From Actinomycetota bacterium (GTDB taxonomy: Bacteria; Actinomycetota; Thermoleophilia; Solirubrobacterales; Solirubrobacteraceae), in the NCBI GenBank assembly GCA_019348435.1, contig JAHWJM010000074.1, forward strand, positions 1 to 9,455: a stretch of DNA of 9,455 nucleotides, in the 5' to 3' direction. This document shows positions 1 through 6,104 of this stretch, piece after piece. Every line of letters begins with the position of its first letter. The first letter of the stretch is position 1. Below the pieces are notes generated by a model. It saw only the letters and a program-made list of their open reading frames with translations, searched no databases and had not been told where the DNA came from. Made by a program: the position numbers and the translations under genes.

Positions 1-601
1 GGCGGCTCGAGAGACCGCCGCCGAAGATGTGGTTGACGACATCGAGCGCCTCACGGTCGACGTGCTCGCGGGGCAGTGAGCGTCCACCGATGGCGAGGTG
101 CACCTGCTCCGAGTCGTCGTCGATCGCCAGGCTCGGACCGACGGTCGCCGGGCTGACTCGTGGGATCCGTCCGTCGCCCTCGGGCATGTCGACGAGTGCG
201 GCGTTGACCTGGGCGACGATGTCGTCGTGGTCGATGCCGTTGACGACGCGGCGGGCGCGGGCGATCCGCGCCTGCAGCTCCTCTGCTGTGAACGGCTCGA
301 CGAGCAGCTCGTGGCCCTCGGCGACACCCACGCCGGCGCCCAGCCCGTCGGCCGGCAGCGCGACGATCACCGGCACCTCCGCGAGCTCCTCGTCGGCGGC
401 CAGGCGCGCGCAGACCTCCGCGCAGGACGGCTGCTCGTCGCCGGTGGAGAGCACGAGCGCGAGCGCCGGGGCGCGCGACGCGCCCTCCGGCGGTCGCAGC
501 GTCCCGTTGGCGGCGACGCGGTGCGGGCTGAAGCCGAGCTCGGCGAGCAGCCGCGACGTGCCCTCCGAGCCCTGGTCGCCGTAGATCCAGGCGTCGGCCA
601 C
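1..601 (-). CDS. Chimeric open frame: receiver-like regulator N-terminus joined to M16 peptidase middle region (partial)
   Basis: The frame starts at GTG 601-599, two bases after the glnA stop, and stays open to the left edge (about 200 residues). Residues 1-120 resemble the receiver half of an OmpR-type regulator, with WIYGDQGSEGTSRLL near the start and LLVEPFTAEELQARIARARR at its end. The usual phospho-acceptor Asp is not recognisable, and the conserved Lys before Pro-Phe is Glu, so phosphorylation is unlikely. No winged-helix DNA-binding domain follows. From about residue 122 the sequence is M16 (insulinase/mitochondrial processing peptidase family): IDHDDIVAQVNAAL, then DSEQVHLAIGGRSL, then HIFGGGLSSR at the edge. 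This part comes from the middle of an M16 protein, and the zinc-binding HxxEH half is absent. A GAGG at about 11 bases before the start, inside glnA, could serve as ribosome binding site. I infer that the intact gene was an atypical regulator co-transcribed with glnA and that the M16 part belongs elsewhere. Both domain assignments are from memory of the families. Confidence 0.7.
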   Translation of the reverse strand, partial: MADAWIYGDQGSEGTSRLLAELGFSPHRVAANGTLRPPEGASRAPALALVLSTGDEQPSCAEVCARLAADEELAEVPVIVALPADGLGAGVGVAEGHELLVEPFTAEELQARIARARRVVNGIDHDDIVAQVNAALVDMPEGDGRIPRVSPATVGPSLAIDDDSEQVHLAIGGRSLPREHVDREALDVVNHIFGGGLSSR

Positions 602-603
602 GG

Positions 604-1914
604 TCAGAGCAGCCTCAGGTAGCGGGCGCGATCGAACTCGGTGACGGTGCGCCGCTCGTCGTCGAGCTCGCGGCGCTTGTTGGCGACGAAGACGTCGACG
701 AGCCGATCGCCGAGCGTCTCGCGCGCGAGCTCGGAGGCCTCGAAGCGGTCGGTCGCCTCACGCAGGTCCAGCGGCAGTCGCGCGGCGCCGGCCGGGTCGT
801 CGTCGATCGACTCCGCCTGCAGCTCGTAGCCGCGTTCGATTCCGCGCAGCCCGGCGGCGAGCACGAGCGCGAGGACCATGTACGGGTTGCAGGCCGGGTC
901 GGGTGAGCGCAGCTCGAAGCGCGTGCTCTCCGCGCGGCCGGCGCGGCGTGACGGCACGCGCACGAGCGCGGCGGCGCCGCGGCGCGTCCAGCTCACGTAG
1001 TCGGGCGCCTCGAAGCCGGTGGCCAGGCGCCGGTAGGAGTTGATCCACTGGTTCGTCACCGCGGTCAGCTCGCCGGCGTGGGCGAGGACGCCCGCGAGAA
1101 AGGCCCGGCCGGTCGGCGACAGCGGGGCGTGGGGGTCGGGGTCGTGAAAGGAGTTGCGATCGCCTTTGAAGAGCGAGATGTGCAGGTGCATCCCGCTGCC
1201 GGGGTGCTCGGCCAGCGGCTTGGGCATGAACGTCGCGTAGGCGCCGAGCTCGTGCGCGGCCTCCTTGACCGCGAGGCGGAACGTGGTGACGGCGTCGGCC
1301 ATCGACAGCGCATCGGTGTGCGCGAGCTGGATCTCGTGCTGCGAGGGCGCGACCTCGTGGTGCGACGCCTTGACCGGGATCCCCATCTGCTCGAGGTAGT
1401 CGATCGTCCGACGGCGAAAGTCGCTGCCGACGTCGAGCGGCGTCAGGTCGAAGTACGCGCCGTCGTCGAGCGTCGTCGGCTTCGCGCCGTTGGAGCCCAG
1501 CGGCGCGAAGATGAAGAACTCGAGCTCGCAGCCGACCTGCATCGTGTAGCCCAGCGTGGAGGCGTGCTCGAGGGCGCGCCGCAGGGTCGCCCGCGAGTCG
1601 CCGCCGAACGGCCCGTCGTCGGGCCGGCGCACGTCGCAGAACATCCGCGCGACGATCGAGTCCGGCCGCCACGGCAGGACCTGGAACGTGCGCGGGTCCG
1701 GACGGGCGATGACGTCGTGCTCGCGCAGCCGCGCGGCGCCCTCCAGCGACGACCCGTCGAGGCCCACGCCGTCCTGTAGCGCCGACTCCAGCTCGGAGAC
1801 CGGGATCGAGATGCTCTTCAGAAGGCCCAGCACGTCGATGAACCAGAGGCGGATGAACTTCACGCCCCGCTCCTCGACCGTGCGCAGCACGAATTCTTGC
1901 CTGGCAGAGGTCAC
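604..1914 (-). CDS. glnA: Glutamine synthetase, type I (GlnA family)
   Basis: Makes glutamine from glutamate, ammonium and ATP in the cytoplasm. The 436-residue product carries the class signatures in order: LDGSSLEG (residues 52-59), CELEFF (129-134, metal-binding Glu 130 and 132), HHEVAPSQHE (185-194), PGSGMHLHISLF (238-249), NSYRRL (292-297), FEAPDYVSW (301-309) and RFELRSPDPACNPY (332-345). The Asn-Leu-Tyr adenylylation loop of classical bacterial GlnA is not visible near the C-terminus, so control by adenylylation is unlikely. I chose GTG 1914 because family members begin with a sequence like TSARQEFVLRTVEE. An in-frame GTG at 1971 would add 19 poorly conserved residues. Neither start has a convincing Shine-Dalgarno site. 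The regulator frame starts 2 bases downstream, which implies one transcript. It is divergent from the cupin gene. A GlnA-like ligase acting on another amine cannot be excluded, but the core motifs fit true glutamine synthetase. Confidence 0.93.
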   Translation of the reverse strand: MTSARQEFVLRTVEERGVKFIRLWFIDVLGLLKSISIPVSELESALQDGVGLDGSSLEGAARLREHDVIARPDPRTFQVLPWRPDSIVARMFCDVRRPDDGPFGGDSRATLRRALEHASTLGYTMQVGCELEFFIFAPLGSNGAKPTTLDDGAYFDLTPLDVGSDFRRRTIDYLEQMGIPVKASHHEVAPSQHEIQLAHTDALSMADAVTTFRLAVKEAAHELGAYATFMPKPLAEHPGSGMHLHISLFKGDRNSFHDPDPHAPLSPTGRAFLAGVLAHAGELTAVTNQWINSYRRLATGFEAPDYVSWTRRGAAALVRVPSRRAGRAESTRFELRSPDPACNPYMVLALVLAAGLRGIERGYELQAESIDDDPAGAARLPLDLREATDRFEASELARETLGDRLVDVFVANKRRELDDERRTVTEFDRARYLRLL

Positions 1915-1917
1915 GCC

Positions 1918-1965
1918 TTGGACCGTACGGCCAGCCCGGGAGCGTGTCTTTAGCCCTTGGTCCAA
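1918..1965 (-). promoter_or_regulatory. Possible leader hairpin masking the glnA start
   Basis: On the minus strand TTGGACC (1965-1959) is perfectly complementary to GGTCCAA (1924-1918), which ends three bases before the chosen GTG start of glnA. The pairing gives a 7-bp stem with a 34-base loop that would cover the start region. The first arm is also part of a small palindrome, TTGG-N-CCAA (1957-1965). This is seen directly; a regulatory role is only inferred, and a 7-bp stem with so long a loop may be chance. Confidence 0.2.
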
Positions 1966-2003
1966 CCTCACCCGCCACTCGGGCGGGTCGTCAAGCCACG
2001 CCG

Positions 2004-2009
2004 TAGGAT
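2004..2009 (+). promoter_or_regulatory. -10 element for a leaderless cupin mRNA
   Basis: TAGGAT matches the actinobacterial -10 consensus TANNNT. It ends six bases before the GTG start of the cupin gene at 2016, so transcription would begin at or next to the start codon. There is no Shine-Dalgarno sequence, which agrees with a leaderless transcript. No clear -35 hexamer is seen at 16-18 bp upstream. Confidence 0.5.
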
Positions 2010-2015
2010 CCGGCC

Positions 2016-2447
2016 GTGGGCGCTCGCATCCTCCACGCCGCCGACGCGCAGTGGCGCCCGTCCAATCAGATGGGCGTGCTCAACTGCGACCTCGGCAAGC
2101 AGCTCGAGGCCGCCCCGCTCGCCGCGCGCTTCTGGCGCCTGATGCCCGGCCAGGCGTCGACGAAGCACCGCCACACGACGCAGACCGAGCTCTACGTCGT
2201 GCTCGAGGGCACCGGGCGGATGCGGATCGGCGACGACGAGCCGCTCACGCTGGCGCAGTACTCGAGCGTGCTCGTCGAGCCCGAGGACGTGCGCCAGGTG
2301 TTCAACGACACCGACGGCGACGCGCTGTGGCTCGTCGTCGGCACGCCACCCGAGCTCGCCAACACGCTCGAGATGACGGCCGACCAGCTCGCGCGGCTGT
2401 ACCCGGACGGCCCGCAGGCGCTGCCGCCCGAGCTCACCGGCGAGTGA
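2016..2447 (+). CDS. Single-domain cupin protein
   Basis: A 143-residue cytoplasmic protein with one small beta-barrel cupin domain. Cupin motif 1 is clear: PGQASTKHRHTTQTELYVV gives metal ligands His51, His53 and Glu58, followed by the conserved Gly65. In motif 2 (EPEDVRQVFND, residues 88-98) the usual third His ligand is Gln94, so the metal site, if present, is unusual. No signal peptide or membrane segment is present, and the C-terminal tail (about 112-143) is hydrophilic and probably helical. The GTG start at 2016 sits directly behind a -10 sequence and no other good start lies upstream. It is divergent from glnA with about 100 bp between them and converges on the small membrane protein gene. 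Cupins of this kind act as dioxygenases, isomerases or small-molecule binders, and the substrate cannot be predicted here. Confidence 0.85.
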   Translation: MGARILHAADAQWRPSNQMGVLNCDLGKQLEAAPLAARFWRLMPGQASTKHRHTTQTELYVVLEGTGRMRIGDDEPLTLAQYSSVLVEPEDVRQVFNDTDGDALWLVVGTPPELANTLEMTADQLARLYPDGPQALPPELTGE

Positions 2448-2465
2448 TCTACGGGCGCGACCGCG

Positions 2466-2561
2466 TCACACCGACGAGCCGAAGCCGACGGCGACGACCA
2501 TCACGACGACCATGACGGCGCAGATCGCGAGCAGCGCGAAGCCGATGTTCGCGATTTTCAT
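2466..2561 (-). CDS. 31-residue single-span membrane protein
   Basis: A very short gene, ATG 2561 to TGA 2466-2468. The product begins MKIANIGFALLAICAV and continues as a Val/Met-rich hydrophobic stretch, about residues 5-27, ending GFGSSV. It looks like a single transmembrane helix with a short cytoplasmic Met-Lys end. Support for translation is good: GAGGGGG (2574-2568) lies six bases before the ATG, the clearest ribosome binding site in this window. The gene ends 18 bp from the convergent cupin stop and is divergent from nasA. I do not recognise a family. It could be a membrane micropeptide that modulates a transporter or enzyme, or a short toxin-like peptide; the sequence alone does not decide. 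Confidence 0.6.
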   Translation of the reverse strand: MKIANIGFALLAICAVMVVVMVVAVGFGSSV

Positions 2562-2567
2562 GACCAA

Positions 2568-2574
2568 CCCCCTC
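2568..2574 (-). promoter_or_regulatory. Ribosome binding site of the 31-residue membrane protein
   Basis: GAGGGGG on the minus strand, six bases before ATG 2561. It is the main argument that this tiny frame is translated, because most other genes here have weak or no Shine-Dalgarno sites. Confidence 0.65.
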
Positions 2575-2678
2575 GTTGTGTTGTCAGCACTCCTCAGAGC
2601 GCTACGGAGCTGGGCGCGCGGCGGATCACGACGGTGCCGTGCACTCAGCCGGGTGGCGCGCGTGGGTCGGCAGCCCGA

Positions 2679-2700
2679 GTTCACAGAGCGTTCATCGAAA
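2679..2700 (+). promoter_or_regulatory. Two 11-bp direct repeats resembling a PhoP box, upstream of nasA
   Basis: GTTCACAGAGC (2679-2689) is followed directly by GTTCATCGAAA (2690-2700). The two units start alike (GTTCA) and are exactly 11 bp apart, the period of PhoP-type operators in actinobacteria (direct repeats beginning G-T/G-TCA). A further GTTCG at 2707 is out of phase. The site lies 41-63 bp before the nasA start, a suitable place for an activator. PhoP cross-control of nitrogen genes is known in Streptomyces; its use here is inference, and two units are a weak site. Confidence 0.35.
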
Positions 2701-2741
2701 CGACGTGTTCGGGAAACCGCCTCCCACCACCGTGCGAGGCA

Positions 2742-5700
2742 GTGCAGACCACCCCGACCCAGTGCCCGTACTGTGGCGTCGGCTGCGGCCTGCTGGCCGA
2801 CGTCGATGACGACGGCCACCTGAAGGCGGTCCGCGGCGACCCGAAGCACCCCGCCAACCGCGGGCGCACCTGCCGCAAGCCGCTCGGCCTGCCGTTCGCG
2901 GTCCACGCGCCCGACCGCGCAACCACCCCGCTCTGGCGCGCCGAGCGCGACGCCCGCTTCGAGCCCGTCGGCTGGGAGGACGTGCTGGCGACCCTGGCCG
3001 GGCGTCTGCGGGCGATCGTCGGAGAGCATGGTCCGGACTCGATCGGCTTCTACATCTCCGGGCAGCTGCTGACCGAGGACTACTACGCGATCAACAAGCT
3101 CGCCAAGGGCTTTCTCGGAACGAACAACGTCGACTCGAACTCCCGCCTGTGCATGTCCTCGGCGGTGGCGGGCTACACCGGCGCGTTCGGCTTCGACGGG
3201 CCGCCGCCCGCCTACGCGGACATCGCGCTCGCCGACTGCCTTCTGCTGCTCGGGACCAACACGGCCGCCTGCCATCCGATCCTCTGGTCGCGGATTCGCG
3301 ATCGCCAGGCGGAGGGCGCGTTCGTCATCTGCGCCGACCCGCGTCGGACGCAGACCGCGCGCGGCTCTGATCTGCATCTCCCCGTGCGCCCGGGCACGGA
3401 CCTCGCGCTGCTCAGCGCGCTGCTGCACGTCGTGCAGCGCGACGGGCTCGTCGACGAGGACTTCGTCGCGCGCCACACGACCGGCTGGGAGCAGGCGCGG
3501 GCCGTCGCCGACGCATGGCCGCCGCAGCGCGCCGCGGCCGTCTGCGACGTGCCTGCGCCGCTGATCGAGCAGGCCGCTCACCGCTTCGCCGGCGCCGGCG
3601 CGGCGATGGCGCTGTGGTCGATGGGCGCCAACCAGTCGACCGTCGGCACGCTGAAGAACCGGGCGCTGATCAACCTCTGCCTCGCCAGCGGGCAGATCGG
3701 CCGCCGCGGCAGCGGGCCGCTGTCGCTCACGGGCCAGCCCAACGCGATGGGCGGGCGCGAGACCGGCGGCCTGTCGCAGTTGCTGCCGGGCTACCGCAAG
3801 GTCGAGGTTGCCGCCGACCGCGCCGCGATGGAGCAGCACTGGGGCGTGCCGGCCGGGCGGATCTCCCCGACGCCGGGGCTGCCCGCCGTCGAGCTCTTCG
3901 ATGCGCTCGAGAGCGGCCGGGTCAAGGCCGTGTGGGTCATGGCGACCAACCCGCTCGTGTCGCTACCCGACGGCCAGCGGGCGCGCGCCGCCCTCGAGCG
4001 CGCCGAGCTCGTCGTCGTCCAGGACCCGCACCACCCGACCGAGACGTCCGCCCTGGCTCACGCCGTGCTGCCGGCCGCCGCCTGGCCGGAGAAGCAGGGC
4101 GCGATGACGAGCTCGGAGCGACGGATCGGCCTCGTCCGTCGGGCCGTGGCGCCGCCGGGCGAGGCGAAGCCGGACTGGGAGATCGTCGCCGGGCTGGCCC
4201 GCCACCTCGGCTACGGCGAGGCGTTCGCCTGGCGCGACAGCGCGGCCGTGTTCGACGAGTTCGCCGCCTGCACCGCGGGCCGTCCCTGCGACATGACCGG
4301 CGTCTCACACGAGCGCCTGCGTCGCGAGGGCGGTATCCAGTGGCCGTGCCCGGCGCTGCCGGTCGGCGAGCACGAGGGCACGGTGCGCCTCTACGAGGAC
4401 GGCCGCTTCCCCACGGCCGACGGCCGCGCGCGCTTTGCCCCGACGCCGCACGCGGCGCCCGCCGAGCCGCCCGATCACGACTTCCCGCTGCTGCTCACGA
4501 CCGGCCGCGTCGCCGACCAGTGGCACACGATGACGCGCACCGGCCACTCGCCCGCGCTGTGCGCGGCGGCGGGCGAGCCGGCGCTGTCCTGCCATCCGCT
4601 CGACGCCGCCGCCGCGGGCCTCGACGACGGCGAGCTCGTGCGCGTCGTCTCGCGCCGCGGGGAGCTGCGGGTGCTCGTCGCGCTCGACGACACGCTGCCG
4701 CGCGGCGTCGCCTTCGCGCCGTTTCACTGGGGCGCGCTGCGGGCGCCCGCCGGCGCGGGCGCGCTCAACGCGCTGACGATCGCCGCCGTCGATCCGACCT
4801 CCGCCCAGCCCGAGCTGAAGGTCGTGGCGGTGCGCCTGGAGCCGCTGCGCCGCCGGGACGAGCCGGTGCGCCGCCGGGCTCCCGCCGCGCCCACGCGGCT
4901 CGTCGTCGTCGGGACCGGGATGGCGGGCCTCGCCGTCGTCGAGGAGGCGCTGCGGCGGCGGCCGGCCGAGCACTGGAGGATCGTGATGCTCGGCGAGGAG
5001 CCGGGCCCGTCCTACAACCGCGTGCTGCTGTCCAAGCTGCTCGCGCGCACCTGCGGGCCGGGCGAGCTCGAGCTGCGCCCGCTGGCGTGGTATGGGGCGC
5101 ACGGCGTCGACCTGCGCGGCGGCTGCAGCGCGAGCGCGCTCGACCTCGAGGCGCGCGCGGTCGTCGACGAGGCCGGCGGGCGCCACCCCTACGACGCACT
5201 CGTGCTGGCCACGGGCTCGCGCGCGTTCGTCCCGCCGGTGCCCGGCGCCGAGCTCCCCCACGTCGGCGTCTTTCGCACCTGGCGCGACGCCGACGCGCTC
5301 GCCGCCACGCCGCGCGGAACGCGCGCGGTCGTCGTCGGCGGCGGCCTGCTCGGCCTCGAGGCGGCCGCCGGCCTGCGCTCGTGCGGCGTCGAGGTCACGG
5401 TCGTCGAGCTCGCGCCGCAGCTCATGGGCCAGCAGCTCGACGCCGGCGCCGCGCCGCTCGCGCGCCTTGCGCCGGGACTGCGGACGGTCGTGCCGCGGAT
5501 CCCGCCGCCGGCCCCGCTGGATGCGGCCGACGAGCGGCTGCGGCTCGAGGAGGCGGTGCTTGGCTGGCTCGAGCGAGCGAGCGCGACGCGGCCGCTCTGC
5601 CTCGTCGTCGACGATGCGCAGCCCGAACAGCACGCGGGCGCTCCCGACGACCACCACCAGCAGGACGCGCAGCAGCGCCGTCAGTCCTGGTCGGGCGTGG

Positions 5701-6077
5701 AGTTCCCCGGCCGCGCGAGCGGCGCCGTCGACAGCAGCACATCGGCCCAGCCGGGGACGCTGACCCGCTGGCCGGCCACCCGCGCCGGCGCAGTCCGCGC
5801 GGCAGCCGGCGGCTCCTCCGTCACCGGTGCCGCGGCATCGCCCGTCGGCTCCGCCTCGGCAGCGGGCTCGGGGAGTGGCGCGAGTTCCTCCGTCGGCAGC
5901 GGCTCGATCGCGGGCGCTGCGGCGCCGGCGCTGGCGCTGGCGCTGCTCGTTGCGTCCGCGCCGCCGCAGGAGGAGAGCGCGAAGGCGGAGGCGACGCAGA
6001 CGGCCGAGATCAGGCCGAAGGACGTCGTGCGACGGCAGGACACGCTGAGAGTATGCCGATTGGCGCCCGGTTCGTGA
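2742..6077 (+). CDS. nasA: Assimilatory nitrate reductase catalytic subunit fused to NasB/NirB-like FAD reductase domain, then running into foreign sequence
   Basis: Reduces nitrate to nitrite at a Mo-bis-MGD site, with electrons probably from NAD(P)H through the fused flavin domain. Counting from GTG 2742, CPYCGVGC (8-15) and Cys44 bind a [4Fe-4S] cluster, and Lys46 follows it as in nitrate reductases. Cys137 in SNSRLCMSSA is the expected molybdenum ligand. The molybdopterin body follows, and the C-terminal dinucleotide-binding domain begins near LLLTTGRVADQWHTMTRTGH (about 584). After a short Arg-rich linker comes a Pyr_redox domain: VVVGTGMAG (about 721-729), ATGSRAFVPP and a second nucleotide site VVVGGGLLGLEAA (about 861). 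No twin-Arg signal is present, so it is cytoplasmic. Reductase homology stops near residue 906 (about 5457). The frame formally continues through an ATPase piece and antisense of a lipoprotein gene to TGA 6075-6077, so the native C-terminus is missing. GTG 2742 was chosen because family members have the first Cys pair near the N-terminus. Confidence 0.88.
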   Translation: MQTTPTQCPYCGVGCGLLADVDDDGHLKAVRGDPKHPANRGRTCRKPLGLPFAVHAPDRATTPLWRAERDARFEPVGWEDVLATLAGRLRAIVGEHGPDSIGFYISGQLLTEDYYAINKLAKGFLGTNNVDSNSRLCMSSAVAGYTGAFGFDGPPPAYADIALADCLLLLGTNTAACHPILWSRIRDRQAEGAFVICADPRRTQTARGSDLHLPVRPGTDLALLSALLHVVQRDGLVDEDFVARHTTGWEQARAVADAWPPQRAAAVCDVPAPLIEQAAHRFAGAGAAMALWSMGANQSTVGTLKNRALINLCLASGQIGRRGSGPLSLTGQPNAMGGRETGGLSQLLPGYRKVEVAADRAAMEQHWGVPAGRISPTPGLPAVELFDALESGRVKAVWVMATNPLVSLPDGQRARAALERAELVVVQDPHHPTETSALAHAVLPAAAWPEKQGAMTSSERRIGLVRRAVAPPGEAKPDWEIVAGLARHLGYGEAFAWRDSAAVFDEFAACTAGRPCDMTGVSHERLRREGGIQWPCPALPVGEHEGTVRLYEDGRFPTADGRARFAPTPHAAPAEPPDHDFPLLLTTGRVADQWHTMTRTGHSPALCAAAGEPALSCHPLDAAAAGLDDGELVRVVSRRGELRVLVALDDTLPRGVAFAPFHWGALRAPAGAGALNALTIAAVDPTSAQPELKVVAVRLEPLRRRDEPVRRRAPAAPTRLVVVGTGMAGLAVVEEALRRRPAEHWRIVMLGEEPGPSYNRVLLSKLLARTCGPGELELRPLAWYGAHGVDLRGGCSASALDLEARAVVDEAGGRHPYDALVLATGSRAFVPPVPGAELPHVGVFRTWRDADALAATPRGTRAVVVGGGLLGLEAAAGLRSCGVEVTVVELAPQLMGQQLDAGAAPLARLAPGLRTVVPRIPPPAPLDAADERLRLEEAVLGWLERASATRPLCLVVDDAQPEQHAGAPDDHHQQDAQQRRQSWSGVEFPGRASGAVDSSTSAQPGTLTRWPATRAGAVRAAAGGSSVTGAAASPVGSASAAGSGSGASSSVGSGSIAGAAAPALALALLVASAPPQEESAKAEATQTAEIRPKDVVRRQDTLRVCRLAPGS
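5457..5621 (+). pseudogene. Fragment of an AAA/LuxR-type ATPase domain, in frame with nasB
   Basis: About 55 residues that do not belong to the preceding flavoprotein: LARLAPGLRTVVPRIPPPAP, then ADERLRLEEAVLGWLE, then RPLCLVVDDAQ. This pattern (Pro-rich stretch, helix with Arg and Glu, then a hydrophobic strand ending Asp-Asp as a Walker B motif) is typical of the ATPase modules in large LuxR/BTAD-family regulators and adenylate cyclase-like proteins. The Walker A half that should lie upstream is absent, and nothing of the domain follows the Walker B strand. The piece is joined in frame to the NasB-like domain on the left, and the right end abuts DNA of opposite coding strand. The assignment rests on pattern memory only. 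Confidence 0.55.
5610..5684 (-). pseudogene. N-terminal stub of a membrane protein behind the lipoprotein gene
   Basis: On the minus strand, directly after the lipoprotein stop, the frame reads LTALLRVLLVVVVGSARVLF, then GLRIVDDE, a likely membrane-anchor helix. The start would be CTG 5684 overlapping the TGA stop, or one of the GTG codons at 5657 or 5654. Beyond about 5610 the same frame becomes antisense to the ATPase fragment and loses any protein-like character, so only the start of the gene is left. No family can be assigned. Confidence 0.3.
5681..6043 (-). CDS. Small secreted lipoprotein
   Basis: A 120-residue protein starting at GTG 6043. The N-terminus is a lipoprotein signal peptide: MSCRRTTSFG gives positive charge, LISAVCVASAFA is the hydrophobic core, and LSSC (Cys26) is the lipobox, so the mature protein would be lipid-anchored outside the membrane. 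Residues 30-90 are a low-complexity Ala/Pro/Glu/Ser linker as found in many actinobacterial surface proteins. The remaining part, including QRVSVPGWADVLLSTAPLAR, is the only ordered-looking segment and is not recognised. There is no Shine-Dalgarno site; CATACT six bases before the start suggests a leaderless transcript. A membrane-protein stub follows immediately. It is divergent from the 70-residue gene at 6118. Confidence 0.7.
   Translation of the reverse strand: MSCRRTTSFGLISAVCVASAFALSSCGGADATSSASASAGAAAPAIEPLPTEELAPLPEPAAEAEPTGDAAAPVTEEPPAAARTAPARVAGQRVSVPGWADVLLSTAPLARPGNSTPDQD
6050..6055 (-). promoter_or_regulatory. Possible -10 element of the lipoprotein gene
   Basis: CATACT on the minus strand ends six bases before the GTG start at 6043, the spacing expected for a leaderless transcript. 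It matches only the A and T positions of TANNNT that matter most, and no properly spaced -35 is visible, so it is a weak call. Confidence 0.3.
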
Positions 6078-6104
6078 TCAATGTTTGGCCGAACCGACGG
6101 CGGG

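Noticed and set aside
98..622. Plus-strand frames at the left end
   Set aside because: They are antisense to the regulator/M16 frame, whose motifs are recognisable.
2697..2717. GlnR binding site from the two GAAAC words
   Set aside because: They are 16 bp apart, and the GTNAC half-sites at the required 6-base spacing are missing.
2634..2741. Upstream start for nasA
   Set aside because: The extra 36 residues have no family resemblance and would cover the repeat region; GTG 2742 places the first cluster cysteine at residue 8.
2466..3839. Long minus-strand open frame opposite nasA, ending with the small membrane protein
   Set aside because: Arg/Ala/Gly-rich shadow of nasA with no family pattern; only its last 31 residues, behind a ribosome binding site, look real.
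4305..5657. Minus-strand open frame of about 450 codons opposite nasA-nasB
   Set aside because: Composition is that of a GC-rich antisense frame and no motifs are visible; only the first hydrophobic residues may belong to a real membrane-protein start.
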